Shown: positions 21,328 to 32,269 of the stretch, one piece after another
Numbering within the stretch: the first letter of the stretch is position 1
Layout of the letters: every line of letters begins with the position of its first letter
Assembly (NCBI GenBank): GCA_963932465.1
Contig: OZ010794.1
Location: 214,471,748 to 214,535,747 of the forward strand
Source: Maratus speciosus
Taxonomy: Eukaryota > Arthropoda > Arachnida > Araneae > Salticidae
Length of the DNA stretch: 64,000 nucleotides
Direction of reading: 5' to 3'
Program-made: the position numbers and the translations under genes
Notes under the pieces: generated by a model
What the model was told of the DNA's origin: nothing
Databases searched by the model: none
The model's input: only the letters and a program-made list of their open reading frames with translations

Positions 21328-21534
21328 TTAACCCCTCGGGTAGGAAAGACCGGTATACGTATCGTGTAAGGTGTTCGGAATCCACCATTATTCTAACCAG
21401 TAAATTTTATTATGGATTTTGCCTTTTTTAATCCGAGAATTTTACCCATTCAATTAGGCAAAAATTTCTGTTTTGAAAAACCAGTGATGGAAGACTAAAA
21501 ATTCAGTAAAAGACGCTCGTCCGAAAGGGCTTAA
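21328..21534. mobile_element. TTAA MITE, E-family
   Basis: TTAA at 21328-21331 and 21531-21534. The left end has GGTATACGTATCGTG, a variant of the ACACGTATACGTGCCG palindrome of 31614 and 57495. The interior has TTTTGCCTTTTTTAATCCGAG, and the right end is CTCGTCCGAAAGGGC. Confidence 0.75.
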
Positions 21535-21559
21535 TGAAGGTTAAAAACACATTTTTTTC

Positions 21560-22110
21560 TCATTTACTAAAGGAGTTATGAATAAAGAGGAGGGGACAGA
21601 TAGTGTATTGTCTACCAGTTGCGAGTGAAGTAACTGAGGAGGTTGTCACAAAATGGCGCATGTTTTTTTTTTTTTTTTTTTTTTTACATCGGATCAACGG
21701 TTTTTCATCATCTCCGATGCGAACGTCCACCACTAAATTTTGAATAGAAAATTTCGCCTTATTTTAGCGGCTTTGCCATGCAAAATTTCTCACACAAATA
21801 TTATAAAAATCTCTATTCCTTTATACTGGTGTAAGTTGGCCCGGGCACTTTCTCTTTCACTGATGCTGACATGAGGTTGTTACAATATGATTGAAACGCA
21901 GGCCCTGACTGCAGATAAGTAAACTTCCACCAGTAAAAATAAATAGTTCTTTTGCCCATAATTCTGAGTGAAATTAAAGATTCGTTTAAATGAGGGGAAA
22001 ATTTGTATTCCAATTTACTGGTGGAAGTTTCCCCCGGCGTTAATGAGCCTCTATGAAACCGGTTACAGTTGAAGCTTAACAATTTTCAGGATATGTCAAT
22101 TCTTCTTTAA
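21560..22110. repeat. Dispersed repeat R2a, uninterrupted copy
   Basis: It aligns with 28880-30040 block by block: GAGTTATGAATAAAGAGGAG, then AGGAGGTTGTCACAAAATGG, then a MITE-like core (CCACCACTAAATTTTG ... TTTCGCCTTATTTTAGC), then ACTTCCACCAGTAAAAATAA and ACTGGTGGAAGTTTCCCCCG. It lacks the two insertions of the second copy, so it serves as an empty-site reference. A T run of about 24 bp lies at 21662-21685. Confidence 0.6.
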
Positions 22111-23170
22111 TCATAGTTCCATGCATTTACCATCCTATATAAAAATCTGAAAAACTATTTGAGTACTACTGTGTTGTACTTGCAATAACTGAAGATAAAT
22201 TGTCATCTCATGTACAGTTGACGTAGACAATTTTTTTTAAGAATTGATAATTTCATTATAATTTAGAAAAAATGTATATTTATTTGTCTTGTCTCTAAAA
22301 TAGAAAATAAAGTCACTTTTCCTCAAAAGCATAAAATAACACTTAACGAATTTATTATTTACAATGTAATTGGAATAATAACGAATTTATTAATGATGTT
22401 TATTATTGTAATGTCATTAAATATACTTTATTTACTTAAATTAATAAAAAAAACTCCCGTTAAATTCACGCCGACTGCCACTTATACAAATTTCAAAAAT
22501 CCTACGTCTCGAAGGAACGGATTATAAGTATGTACTATAGCAGACTTAAGTATATAATTTTAATGGGCAAACATAATATACTAATTAAATATTTGTTTAT
22601 GACAGAAAAGGATTCAAAAACTTACTATGTTCATGGAATTTAAACAGACTTCGTCATAATTATTTAATATTAATTGTATATAATCACAATTTTCCATTTT
22701 CCTTTGTTAATTGTTCAGATGCGCTGATGCATGATACATATTTTAATTGGGACAATTCACTTCTGTTTGAAGGTTTGCAATTATTAAGATTTGATAAATA
22801 TATTATGATTTTTATTAAATATATTTTTAACTTACTAATTAATATGTTTTACATATATTTAAATGAATTTTAATGCGATATCAGTAATATCTAGATAAAA
22901 TTAAATAGATATCTAATGAATAGTCAGCGCCTGATTACCAATGGGGCACATTCCCACCATTAAGAAGAAATAGAAAATTTTGCCTCATTCATGGCAGAAT
23001 TTTTACACGAATACGGCGGCGTTTTGATAAGGCGAACATTTATTTTCAAATTCATTGGTGTAAGTGTGGCCTGTTGGTAATCATGCCCTGCGAATAGTTC
23101 TATTTGGTCTGAAAAAAAAAATATAACAGGTTATCTGATTTTCTATCATCAAATATACACCATGCACTGC
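22110..23170. repeat. AT-rich dispersed repeat R1, copy 3 (with MITE inserted)
   Basis: Ordered blocks AGAATTGATAATTTCATTAT, ACTCCCGTTAAATTCACGCC, ATATACTAATTAAATATTTG and TTAATTGTTCAGATGCGCTG match copy 2 closely. A hAT-like MITE (22925-23090) interrupts its right part. Confidence 0.5.
22925..23090. mobile_element. hAT-like MITE, CAGGGCCTGATTACC family
   Basis: Ends CAGCGCCTGATTACCAATGG and TGTTGGTAATCATGCCCTG are inverted. Flanks TGAATAGT and CGAATAGT match at seven of eight. The interior carries TTCCCACCATTAAGAAG, TTTTGCCTCATTCATGGCA and TTCATTGGTGTAAGTG. Confidence 0.85.
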
Positions 23171-23248
23171 CTCTAAAAAATAAAATTTTTCGAATGAAAA
23201 GTAAAAATGTGACTTTCTAAATTCTTTAAATATATAAGTTTAAATGCA

Positions 23249-23468
23249 TTAACCCTTTCAGGGGTAAACCTCTTTTATTCATAAAATCTGGAAACCATTG
23301 AATGCACCAGGGTGTACACACAAATTTATTTCAAAATAAGTAAAGATTTTCTTCCGGTACTTTATAAAAGGAAAAAAAAAATGTTTCGAAATTCTGGTGC
23401 GAATTTGGCATTTCGGGAGTAACATTAAATGATCCAAAAATCTACTACCGCGATTCAAAGTGTGTCAA
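23249..23468. mobile_element. TTAA MITE, C-family (degenerate right end)
   Basis: TTAA at 23249-23252, then CCCTTTCAGGGGTAAACC. The right end CCGCGATTCAAAGTGTGTCAA is a decayed CCGCCCTTGAAAGGGTTAA. AAATGATCCAAAAATCTACT is the decayed GGTTCAAAAATGAACC palindrome seen in sister copies. Confidence 0.55.
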
Positions 23469-23691
23469 CCACATAATTGTTTTGCCCGAACTGTGTTTGT
23501 GCAATGCGAGTTTGCTTGTTTCGTTACTTAAAACTTTTGGATACCACTATTTTATACCTGCATTCTTCGTTTTATTAATTGGCGGATATTTTTAGATTAT
23601 TTAAGGTAAATATTTTAGTACATGAAAAATGGTGTTACTTTCCTGTTTTTAATTTATGGTGTCGAAAAAAATGAAACAGTTAAGGGGTTAC
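23465..23691. mobile_element. TTAA MITE, G-family
   Basis: It starts at the TCAA shared with the previous element and ends AACAGTTAAGGGGTTAC. It contains TTTTGCCCGAACTGTG, GGATACCACTATTTTATA and TTTATGGTGTCG. A second copy follows in the opposite orientation. Confidence 0.5.
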
Positions 23692-23934
23692 TTATTTATT
23701 TTTTATTTTTATTTATTTATTTATTTATTTATTTTTGACACAGTGTGTTATAGATAAGAATCACGCACCACTTCAACTGAGATAAAATATTTGATTATAT
23801 AATCGATATATGTCTGCCATTGAATAAAGAAAATATAGAAGCATAAAATGTGTGGTATCGGAAAGATTTTAGTAACAAAACAACCAAAGTCTTCTTTCGC
23901 GAACTGTGTACGGGCAAACGTGTTAAGGGGTTAA
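23688..23934. mobile_element. TTAA MITE, G-family, reverse orientation
   Basis: The right end CGAACTGTGTACGGGCAAAC GTGTTAAGGGG plus TTAA (23931-23934) is the complement of the previous copy's left end. A (TTTA)n microsatellite lies in the left part (about 23695-23733). The 85-codon minus-strand frame across it has no domain. Confidence 0.5.
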
Positions 23935-24107
23935 GACTATGCAAGGTTCGAATGAGTTCACTAATTTCAATACTACTACAGATATTGTTCACACGAATTT
24001 GACTTTCTCTACAATTTATATTTAAATGAACAACAACAACAAAAAAAGTCAAAACTATTTGGCATCTATTCGGAATCGGGTCTGCATCATTAAAAATATT
24101 CTCTGAT

Positions 24108-24325
24108 TTAACACTTTCAGGGGCAAGGTTATTGTATTCGTAAAATGTTGAAATAATTTAATTACACCAGTATTTATAAGGTAATTTATTTCTAATCAAG
24201 TAAAGTATATTTTCGCGTACTTAATAATTGTGAAATTTTCATTATAAAATTCCGGTGCCAATGTGCCGATTAGGGATTAAAATTATGTGATGCCATGACG
24301 GCATCAACGCTCTTCAAGGGGTTAA
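24108..24325. mobile_element. TTAA MITE, C-family
   Basis: TTAA at 24108-24111 and 24322-24325. The left end CACTTTCAGGGGCAAGG and right end CGCTCTTCAAGGGG are inverted. The interior has ATTACACCAGTATTTATAAG and AAAATTCCGGTGCCAATGTG, and the subterminal palindrome GATGCCATGACGGCATC. Confidence 0.75.
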
Positions 24326-25430
24326 AAGGTCGCTGGAAATAAACAATGCATAGAAGGCTATATATTTACACTTTATGGAGAGAAATACACTAATACGATT
24401 ATTTAAAAAAGAGTGAAATTCAATGATTTTGTACTTCCACAGGTAAAATATGTTGCATAATTAATAAAAGAGGAAAGAAGCGTAATTTTTTTTATTTGAT
24501 AGGGAGAAATATAAAAAATGAATACCCAAAAAAGCTACGTCCACTTCTTATTATATATATTGTCGCATTCTATGTTTTACAAGAAAATCCAACTCTTAAA
24601 AGAACTATCACAAAAGCTGTAAAAATGTCTATAGGAACTGTAAACAAATGATCACAACAAAAAGCAAAATGTAAACAAAAAATTATCATGGTCACCGCCT
24701 AATGCGAAAATATGCCTCTCAGCGTAAGAAAATGAACAGATTATTGTACAGAAATTTATTTGACAGGTGAAAAATGGGAACATAGCTCAATCACAAGAAA
24801 AGTGACAGAAACTAAAAATATTTATTTTGCTTATTATCGCACTAATAAGTCTGACTTAAATGCATCACAGGGAAAAACTCACAAATCTGATTATACGGAA
24901 AACCGCTGTATTATGCTACATGTGTTCATTTTCCATCACAGAAAGGGATTGTGTGGATGAGTAAAATGACTCAGCCCTCTAAAATATTTCTACATCTTAA
25001 TTTCCTGTTTTCGTGCTTTTGTGAATGCTTTTATAAGTACATGAAGAGTTTTGTGCTATAGTTTTATGTTACAGTAAAATTGCGAAAGTCTTCTTTTGAC
25101 TTCCATGTGAAATGTACTCATTTTGAGTTATGCGCTATTCTTGCGGTTGAGCGATATATAGTTAAAAATGATGAAGCTTTGATATATTTAACTCTTTGCA
25201 ATGGAAAAAGAACAATGTAAGACTTAAAAAGAGTAGAAAAAGGACTGAAATATTAATTATAGAAAAAAAAATTGTTAAACATTTTACAGTTATTCCTGGG
25301 TTATATTATAACAGAAAAATGTCAAAATTAACTAGGATTAATTGCAGAAATATATTTTAACCCTGGAACTACTAATAAATAGGAGCTAACATATCCTTAA
25401 AATATTGGACTTCAACTGTCACCGTTTTCG
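24326..25430. other. Spacer with possible transposase shards
   Basis: Around 24588-24647 the plus strand reads ENPTLKRTITKAVKMSIGTV, which resembles the first helix-turn-helix of transposases, but it stops at once and no catalytic part is visible. A 66-codon frame at 24760-24960 is unassigned. The rest is AT-rich. Confidence 0.25.
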
Positions 25431-25594
25431 CAGGTGTTAATTACCGCCTGGAAAAATCGCCACCAGTGTATTTAACTAGAAATTTTCTTGTTATTTAAAC
25501 GCCTTATTAATGACAATTTTCAGACCAAAATAATAACAAAAACCGCTATTCATTTTTATTGATGGAAGTCTCCATCGGTGGTTGTCAGGCCCTG
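25431..25594. mobile_element. hAT-like MITE (diverged)
   Basis: Ends CAGGTGTTAATTACCGCCTG and GGTGGTTGTCAGGCCCTG are imperfect inverted repeats. Flanks CGTTTTCG and AGTTTCCG match at six of eight. The core contains CGCCACCAGTGTATTTAAC and AAACGCCTTATTAATGACA. Confidence 0.55.
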
Positions 25595-25604
25595 AGTTTC
25601 CGCC

Positions 25605-25800
25605 ATACGTATTGTTACAACTTAGACAACCTCCTGTCAGTTTCAGTGAAAAAGATTATATTTCCTGGATAAACTGACACCAGTAAAAACAAACAGAAAT
25701 TTTCGGCATATTTGTGAGAGAAATTTTCCATGAATAAGACGAAATGTTCTATTAAAATTTACTGGTAAAAGATTTCCACGGCTGTAATCAGAAATTTTTG
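25605..25800. repeat. MITE-like core segment, ends unclear
   Basis: Contains ACTGACACCAGTAAAAACAA facing AAATTTACTGGTAAAAG, the same inner palindrome as neighbouring MITEs. Terminal repeats and target duplication could not be placed. Confidence 0.35.
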
Positions 25801-25976
25801 CTGCCATTAAAAAAAATATTTTTTCAACCTCCTCAGTTATTTCAATCGCAATTGGTAGACCATTCAGGGCTTACGTTCTGCGAAAGAAGCACCGGAGGTG
25901 TAAAATTCTGCAGTAATAATAACCATAGTGTCCCCACCCCTTCCCTTCTACCCTCACCGAATATTTCTGTGCAAAA

Positions 25977-26348
25977 TTAAAAGAAATTTCGTGCAGATAA
26001 ATATATTTTAACCATATCTATATGCATTTTTATATAATGTAATTTAATAAAAGAATTAAGCAAAAGCATTAGAAGCATACTCGTCAGAATATTATACTCG
26101 CCAAGGATTTCTTTGCATAAACTACCAAATCGCAACATCCAGCACTGTTCCTGTAGGCTTCGGTGAAGAGCATTTATAAGCACCGGTGGATTCCTAGTAA
26201 CATATAAATGTTCATTAAAAATAAAGTTCTGCCGGAACGCAAGACATGTTAGCTGCTTCATCGAAAATTGTACCCCGCGTGGAGCTACAAAGTTCATCAT
26301 TAAGAATATTATACAAACACGGACAAAAACAGCGAGATAACATAACAT
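25977..26348 (-). pseudogene. Unassigned 123-codon frame, possibly a mariner-like transposase fragment
   Basis: This is the longest frame in the window. Two stretches (VAPRGVQFSMKQLTCLAF and EHLYVTRNPPVLINALHRSL) weakly recall the DGAP.HF...V...L and GHLK..VY.TP..... regions of insect mariner-type transposases. The WPPRSPDL motif that should lie between them is missing. The second half is low complexity. No start context or splice sites support a host gene. It may be chance; the family link is an inference. Confidence 0.25.
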
Positions 26349-26632
26349 AACTACGAGTAAAAAATAGACACGGCTGTGGTTAATTCTGATTCAAACATTC
26401 GCCGTCGTCGTTTAGAAACAATTAAGTCAGAAAACCACTGAGTGTGCATTTCCGAGAGCTAGATTGAAGTATATTTCTAAGGGAGCGGCACGTGACATTG
26501 TAGAATTAAGAGATTTGGTAGGGAATAAAGCAAATAAAGATAATTTAGTCTTTGTTTTTTCGGAAGTGTTATTCTGCGGCTCCGGAGCGCTGTATTTATG
26601 AGTTCCGGTGAACCTTGGTAAATTTTTAAGTA

Positions 26633-27331
26633 CAAGGTGATTCCAAAAAGTTCGAAGAATGGATGGATATCTCATAAACAACGGAACTTAAAAATGCGTC
26701 CCCTCACATGCGTAGGTAGAGACCAACGGCACGTAACAAGAAGAGTAAGAAACCAAGGCAGAATAACCTGCTATGGGTAGTCGAACGGTGCATGTTTGAA
26801 AACTCGCGTCATATTGAAATAGAGCAACGGATAAACAACAAGATTTGCTACAAATTGGGAAAAACCAGAAACGCATGCAATGTTTGTTCAGGTGCACAGA
26901 ACTAACGCAGTTAGCAAAAAATGCGTGTACAGCTTGTTAAAGTGTTTTCGGAAGGGAAAGGTAACTGTCGATGACTAACCACGTCGACGCTCATTAATAG
27001 TTAACAACATTCGGCGACGCTGAACAAATGTGATGACAGACAACATCGAGAATGTGCGACAGATGCAGTTAAACAATCGCCGACTGTCTTTACTATGGAT
27101 TTCGGAGGAATTGGGAATTAGCAAAGACAGTGTTAGCACTATTGTGTGACATCTGTGCAACTGTCGATCCCAAAAGAGGCATTTGCTGACTCATTCCAGC
27201 AGCTTTATCAACGATGTCATAAGTGTATTGTGGACAACGGATGTTACTTTGAAGATGATTAAAGGTATCGTGTTTCCATGTTTTGTTTTATTTATTTTAT
27301 GCCATTCACCGAACTTTTTAGACACACCTTG
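26633..27331 (+). mobile_element. Mariner-like element, internally deleted
   Basis: Ends CAAGGTGATTCCAAAAAGTT and AACTTTTTAGACACACCTTG are inverted repeats of about 28 bp. TA precedes the left end; the right-hand TA has decayed to CA. At about 700 bp it is roughly half the usual mariner length, and only the N-terminal part of the transposase remains. Confidence 0.75.
26915..27265 (+). pseudogene. Mariner-like transposase pseudogene
   Basis: Across frames the plus strand gives TDNIENVRQMQLNNRRLSLL followed by WISEELGISKDSVSTIV, a typical mariner helix-turn-helix. After a gap, SFQQLYQRCHKCIVDNGCYF resembles the C-terminal segment of mariner transposases. The catalytic core between them is deleted, and stops and frameshifts break the frame. 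It cannot be active. Confidence 0.7.
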
Positions 27332-27339
27332 CAAAAAAC

Positions 27340-28402
27340 AAAGAAGTACCGTATATGAGCTTCAGTGAGCTCCGACGGAAATTAAGTCCTTAATACATTA
27401 TATGTCTCCTCCATCAACTCCATTAGTTTAACATCCGTTTTCAAAGAAGAAATTCCATCATTCTACCCAAACAATTTTCATTGTGTTTCATTCTGTTAGG
27501 ATAAAGCTACCTGACAATAGCTTTAAATCTATTGCTATATTTTTTGAAACAAAATGTAAAATGTAACCGTAATCGAGGCTATTAATTTTAAATGCGTCTC
27601 ACCTAAGTCCCAAAGTGTCTCTTTTGGATTACTGTTTATTTTTACTTTCAAAACAAGCTCTTTCAAATTGGGACCCAAAAACATTGGATGGAATCTGGAA
27701 GACTCTGGCCAAGAAGAGGAAAAAAATACCTTGCAATTTTAAGAAAAGGTCTTTGATCTTGGAAATCATGATGAAACATGATAGTTCAATAAATGAAATA
27801 CCAGATTAAACATAATAAAAAATAAAATTCTTATTATTGTTCATATGCTTCGTTTTCCAAACTAGTTACAAAAATGTGTGAACACACCCTGTATTAATTT
27901 CTATTGTGAAAATTGCGTTGTACGTAATCCCTGAATCTTGGAAGTCTAGAACTAACATGAGCCGTCATTTTGACTGCTACCATATGAATATATTTCGGTT
28001 AAAACCAGAAATTTCATTATGAAATAAGTTTGAAATAAACAAAGAAGAAAAACATTAAATAATAAAGTTAAACTGTTTTAAATCGAAATTCTGGTGTGAA
28101 ATATTTTTATAAAACTTGACTCTAATTTCCGGTAGTTATAGTGTTAAATAACGCAAAAATCACATTTTAAAATGTGGGATTCAAAATGTGAGATGTATTC
28201 AAAGATAAACATCCGTACGAACCCTGCTATGCCAATTTTATTCTATACTGATACTGTAAAAAATATTTTTTTTATGTTTGCTTAGGTAATCTCTGGAAAT
28301 ACTGGATCGATTTCAAAAATAATAGTGGAAAATTTGTTGGAGTGGTGGAATTGTTTGAGAAAAGGACTTGAAATCTGACATGGATGTTATTTCAAAGACG
28401 TT
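27340..28402. other. Spacer with solo transposon ends
   Basis: GTGTGAACACACCCTGTA at about 27879-27896 looks like a solo mariner right end. A decayed D-family TTAA element is suggested at about 27935-28148, where CTGGTGTGAAATATTTTTAT and TTTCCGGTAGTTATAGTG resemble 52881-53088. Nothing coding is supported. Confidence 0.3.
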
Positions 28403-28585
28403 TTAACCCTTTGAGGGACAAGTATTTGCGTTTGTGTAATCTAGAATTCTCACCGGAAAATTGAAAAAAAAATTATTTTAAAATAAGGAAGATCAATTCT
28501 TTAGCTCTTTCCCCCCAAAATTTATAAAAGTAAAACTTAAATAAATGTTTCTGGTTTCAAGTTTAATTAAACTTAGGTGGGTTAA
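28403..28585. mobile_element. TTAA MITE, F-family, truncated at the right
   Basis: TTAA at 28403-28406, then CCCTTTGAGGGACAAG. Internal AATTCTCACCGGAAAATTG matches the complement of the F-family. The usual right end is replaced by unrelated sequence after TTAGGTGGGTTAAAA. Confidence 0.5.
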
Positions 28586-28925
28586 AATTTGAACTTGCTG
28601 GAACAAATTTTTTTCTAAAAGTAGCGATTTCCGTAAGATAATTGCTACACAAGCTCACATAATTAGAAGATTGTGATTTAGCATGGTGGTACTTTTAAGA
28701 CTTAAATGCTCACTAGGAACAGTTTCAAAATATATCGAAACATCAAATAAAAATGAAATGATCATTTAACTTTCGAAATACATTCTAAAGTACCATTTAT
28801 TTGGAATAATTTTTAGTTTTTCTCACTAATTTAAGTCTTATGTTCGTCTGATGCAGTATAAGAATAAGTTTAACCTCAAAATGGAGTTATGTATAAAGAA
28901 GAGGAAACAAACAGTGGGTAGAGTC

Positions 28926-29093
28926 AAGGCTGCCACAGGCGACTTTTTTTATATTTTGTTTGCACCAGTATTTTTCTTATTTAAATTTTGAACTATATTT
29001 CTCTTGCAAATGATGTCAAAAGGTGTTATAAATTTCTGTTTTCAGAAAGTGATGCCAGTTGGAGTTAAAAAATTGCCACCTGTAGCAGCCCTA
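28926..29093. mobile_element. hAT-like MITE, CAGGGCTGCC family, perfect 8-bp duplication
   Basis: The target duplication GTAGAGTC lies at 28918-28925 and 29094-29101. Ends AAGGCTGCCACAGGCGACTT and CACCTGTAGCAGCCCTA are inverted. The empty site is visible in the related copy near 21612. The interior has TTTGCACCAGTATTTTTC. Confidence 0.85.
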
Positions 29094-29517
29094 GTAGAGT
29101 CTACTAGTTGCATGTGAACTAACTAAGGAGGTTTCCACAAGATGGCGGAAGTTTTTTACATCAGATCAACAATTTCTGATAACTTCCAGAGCAAACTTAC
29201 ACCAGTATATTTTAATAGAAAATTTCGCCTTTTATTAGCTTCTTATATTCGCTAAATTTCTTTTATAAATAATGTAAAAAATACTGTTCTTTTTTACTGG
29301 TGGAACTTGGCGCAGTTTTTATAATCCCTTCCACTGACACGGGCAGGAGGTGTTTTAGGTTGTCAAAATATGACGCAGGTCTTGACTACCCCGAAGTAAA
29401 TTTCCACCAGTAAAAATATATCTTTTTTCGAGAATAATGATGACTGAAATTCTGCATTGCTGAAACTTTTAAATAAGGGGGCATTTTCTATTCAAATTTA
29501 ATGGTGGAAGTTTTTCC

Positions 29518-29954
29518 CAAAGTGATATAAGTAAGCGTCCTATCTTAAATGGGAAAAGTAACCGCAAGATTAAAAGCGAGGTCACGTCAATCAAAGTCAT
29601 TTTCCACGTAGCGGATGGAGTGTGAACTACAGGTAGATACCTAACTGTTTTCTTACTCACACCACTAAAATTGTAAAGTTTTTTTCACCTTCATTAATAA
29701 CTGAAGTATTTCTGATAAGGCGAAGAAAACTTCGTAGTGTCAAGTGCATCTGGATGCCCCTCTCACTACGCTATTATTTTGCAATAAATGTGGCAAACAA
29801 AATTCATTTCCATGAGTGACTAAAGGTTTAGAGAATACGTGCCACACTAAAAGCCCGCGTATGTGGATTATCACTCCGTACACAAGATGGCGCAACTGTG
29901 TTAATTTACGCCCGATTCCAGTATTAAGTTTGTACGCTTACTTAAATCGCTTTG
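29518..29954. mobile_element. MITE with CAAAGCGATATAAGTAAGCG ends
   Basis: Ends CAAAGTGATATAAGTAAGCG and CGCTTACTTAAATCGCTTTG are inverted. Flanks GTTTTTCC (29510-29517) and GTTTTCCC (29955-29962) match at seven of eight. The empty site is the R2a copy near 22034. A second copy begins at 63641. The interior has CACACCACTAAAATTGTAAA and CTTCGTAGTGTCAAG. Confidence 0.8.
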
Positions 29955-30175
29955 GTTTTCCCCGGTGCTAATGACGCTCTACAAAACGGGTTACAACTAA
30001 AGCTTCACCATTTTGAGGATATGTCAATTCTTCTTTATTGTACGTCCATGAGTCACATTGGCTTAATAAATATTGAATTATCCGTAGCAATATAATTTCC
30101 TCTAAACAAAATAAGAACTCAAACACAATTTGGCATATTTTGACAATTTCGCGAGGAAATTCGCGGTTTTTGCTA

Positions 30176-30350
30176 GAATTTATTGGGTCGTTGTGAAAGT
30201 CGTGTCCGTTTGAGAAAATCAATTCGTACCGGAAAATTCCATCAATTAATTGATTCCGGTATCTAATGATTAATAATTATCGGGCAGAATATTCCTGTAT
30301 GAATTGATTTTCTCAAACGGACACGATTTTTCGAAAGACCCAATAAAATA
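30176..30350. mobile_element. Foldback element
   Basis: The left arm (AATTTATTGGGTCGTTGTGA, then CGTGTCCGTTTGAGAAAATC) is the inverted copy of the right arm (GATTTTCTCAAACGGACACG, then AAAGACCCAATAAAAT). Arms are about 55 bp. The 84-codon minus-strand frame over it is a by-product. Confidence 0.65.
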
Positions 30351-30359
30351 TAAGAATTT

Positions 30360-31336
30360 AAAAACATAAGTGTACTCATATATTAATACTTAAAATAATT
30401 AAAAATGAACTGTATGTTAATGCATTGGAATATGATTAAGTAAGATGTTTCAGTATTGTTAAATTCAGAAAACATTCACTAAATCCCTTTAATAAAAAAA
30501 TTAAATGAATATTTACATTTCGATGTTATGTCCGATTAAATATTTGACAAAAGATATTAATTGTTTTGTAAATTAGCTTAATAGTTACATAAAAATTAGA
30601 ATATCAGTTATTTCTATTATGACTTTTGTAAATTATATGACTTTAAAGTATATTTTACTTAATGAAACTTTACTTTCACGCGTTACGTCCGAATAAATAT
30701 TTAACAAAAGATTTAAATAGCATTGCCATTTAACTTCATATTTACATTATAATTAGAATATCAATTATTCCAATTAAGACTTTCATAATTAATATGTCAT
30801 TAAAATAAATTATACTTAATAAAAATAACAACATATTCCGACAATTTAAGCTAATAGCTGCTTATAAAATATTCAAAATTATTGTGTACTAATGGAACTG
30901 ATTATAAGTACACACTAGAGAAGTCTTAAAAGCAATTTTAATGGCGACAGTAAAATTATTAATTAAATACTTGTCTATAACGGAAAAAGAAAAAAAAATA
31001 GTATTACTATGTTCTTGAAATTTGAACAGAGATTATCATTAATATTTTATATTCAAATTAACGTATTTCCTATTTCCATATTCTCGCTTCTTATTTCTAC
31101 AGATGCTTCAGAACTCATGGACACTGATATTAATATTTTATAGATAAATTATCACTGTTATTAGTTGTATTTCTAAATTAACTCATTAAAAGTCGTCTAA
31201 AGCAACTGAAAACCATTTTACGAAAAACAATAATATAAACTAGATTAAATTTACTGACTACTACTACTGTTAGTTTCTGAAAAATAGTTGTAATATTTGA
31301 AGTTCGAATATAATACATGCCCCTGATAATTAAAGT
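30360..31336. repeat. AT-rich dispersed repeat R1, copy 4
   Basis: Blocks CAGTATTGTTAAATTCAGAA, ATGGAACTGATTATAAGTAC, TATTAATTAAATACTTGTCT and TTCTACAGATGCTTCAG occur in the order seen in the other copies. It appears to contain additional internal repetition around 30530-30850 (TTAACAAAAGAT, GACTTTCATAATTAATATG). Confidence 0.5.
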
Positions 31337-31410
31337 TTAACCCTTTCGCGCGCAGCTTTGCATATATGCAAACAACACTGTTTTGAATTAAATAGGTTTT
31401 TTTAATTCGT

Positions 31411-31617
31411 ATATCCCATTGAGGGGCAAGCAAAAATGTCTCTAAATATTAAATTCTCACCGGAATAATGGAAAACTTTTATTTTTAAATATGAGAAAGC
31501 AATTATTCAACGATTTTCCCCAAAGTTAAAATATAAAAGTTAGTTAAAATTTTCTGTTGAGAATCTTGTTTAAATTAGGTGTGATATATTTTATCCCATC
31601 GCCCCTCAAGGGGTTAA
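31411..31617. mobile_element. TTAA MITE, F-family
   Basis: The left end ATATCCCATTGAGGGGCAAG is decayed; the right end CGCCCCTCAAGGGG is followed by TTAA at 31614-31617. The interior AATTCTCACCGGAATAATGG matches 46637-46842 in the same orientation. Confidence 0.7.
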
Positions 31618-31821
31618 CCCCTTGGGGTCGAGCGACACGTATACGTGCCGGAAATAGGCCTAAGGATCCTCGTTTATCCTCACGAGTAAAATTTTACTGT
31701 AAAATTTGCCTTATTTAATCCGAGCATTTTCTCGATTTGAGTAGGCACAAACTTCTGTTTTTTAAAACCGGTAGCAAAGTAATAAACATTTCGTAAAAGG
31801 CTCCCGTCGCGAAGGTGTTAA
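31614..31821. mobile_element. TTAA MITE, E-family, sharing its TTAA
   Basis: It starts at the TTAA ending the previous copy and finishes at TTAA 31818-31821. The left end CCCCTTGGGGTCGAGCGAC is followed by the palindrome ACGTATACGTG. The core has ATTTGCCTTATTTAATCCGA. The right end CTCCCGTCGCGAAGG is shared with 57495-57702. Confidence 0.8.
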
Positions 31822-32269
31822 ACCTAACTGACACCAGAAAATTAAAACAGCAATATTTGCTTTAAATTAATAACAGACATTCTGCATTTAAATAAAGCGA
31901 ATTTAATCATTAAAACTTTCTGGTGTAAAGTCAGATTCTATTAACTACGTAATTTCTATCATGGAAATTAAAGGGTTAAAGGTTAAGTTTAATAAAATAA
32001 ATAATTACATAAAATAAGGTATTTGGAGACATACTTATTAAAATATTTACTAATTTGCATTATTTTAGCGTAAAACAGCCACACGACAGTAGTTTTTACT
32101 TGTATTGCAGATGTGCAGATCTTTGTGCAACAGAAGAAAAGATTGACGTATTATATGAAAAATGTATCTCTGATTTTTTTTCATTATTTTCCCTGTGTAA
32201 TAAACCTTTCAAAGAATCTTAATTTTTTTTTTTTAAACAAAATAAAAAATTGCGCATTTAAGGGTTAAA

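Larger units (their letters stand above)
28880..30040. repeat. Dispersed repeat R2a, copy with two insertions
   Basis: It aligns with 21560-22110 except for two inserted blocks, 28926-29093 and 29518-29954, each bounded by an 8-bp duplication. The shared sequence includes AGGAGGTTTCCACAAGATGG, TTTACTGGTGGAACTTGGC and ATGTCAATTCTTCTTTA. Confidence 0.6.
31337..31982. mobile_element. Probable TTAA element split by two nested copies
   Basis: A left end TTAACCCTTTCGCGCGCAGC at 31337 and a right end AATTAAAGGGTTAA near 31979 flank two complete TTAA elements. The intervening right part holds CTGACACCAGAAAATTAAAA facing TTTCTGGTGTAAAGTCAG. Assigning both ends to one element is an inference. Confidence 0.35.
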
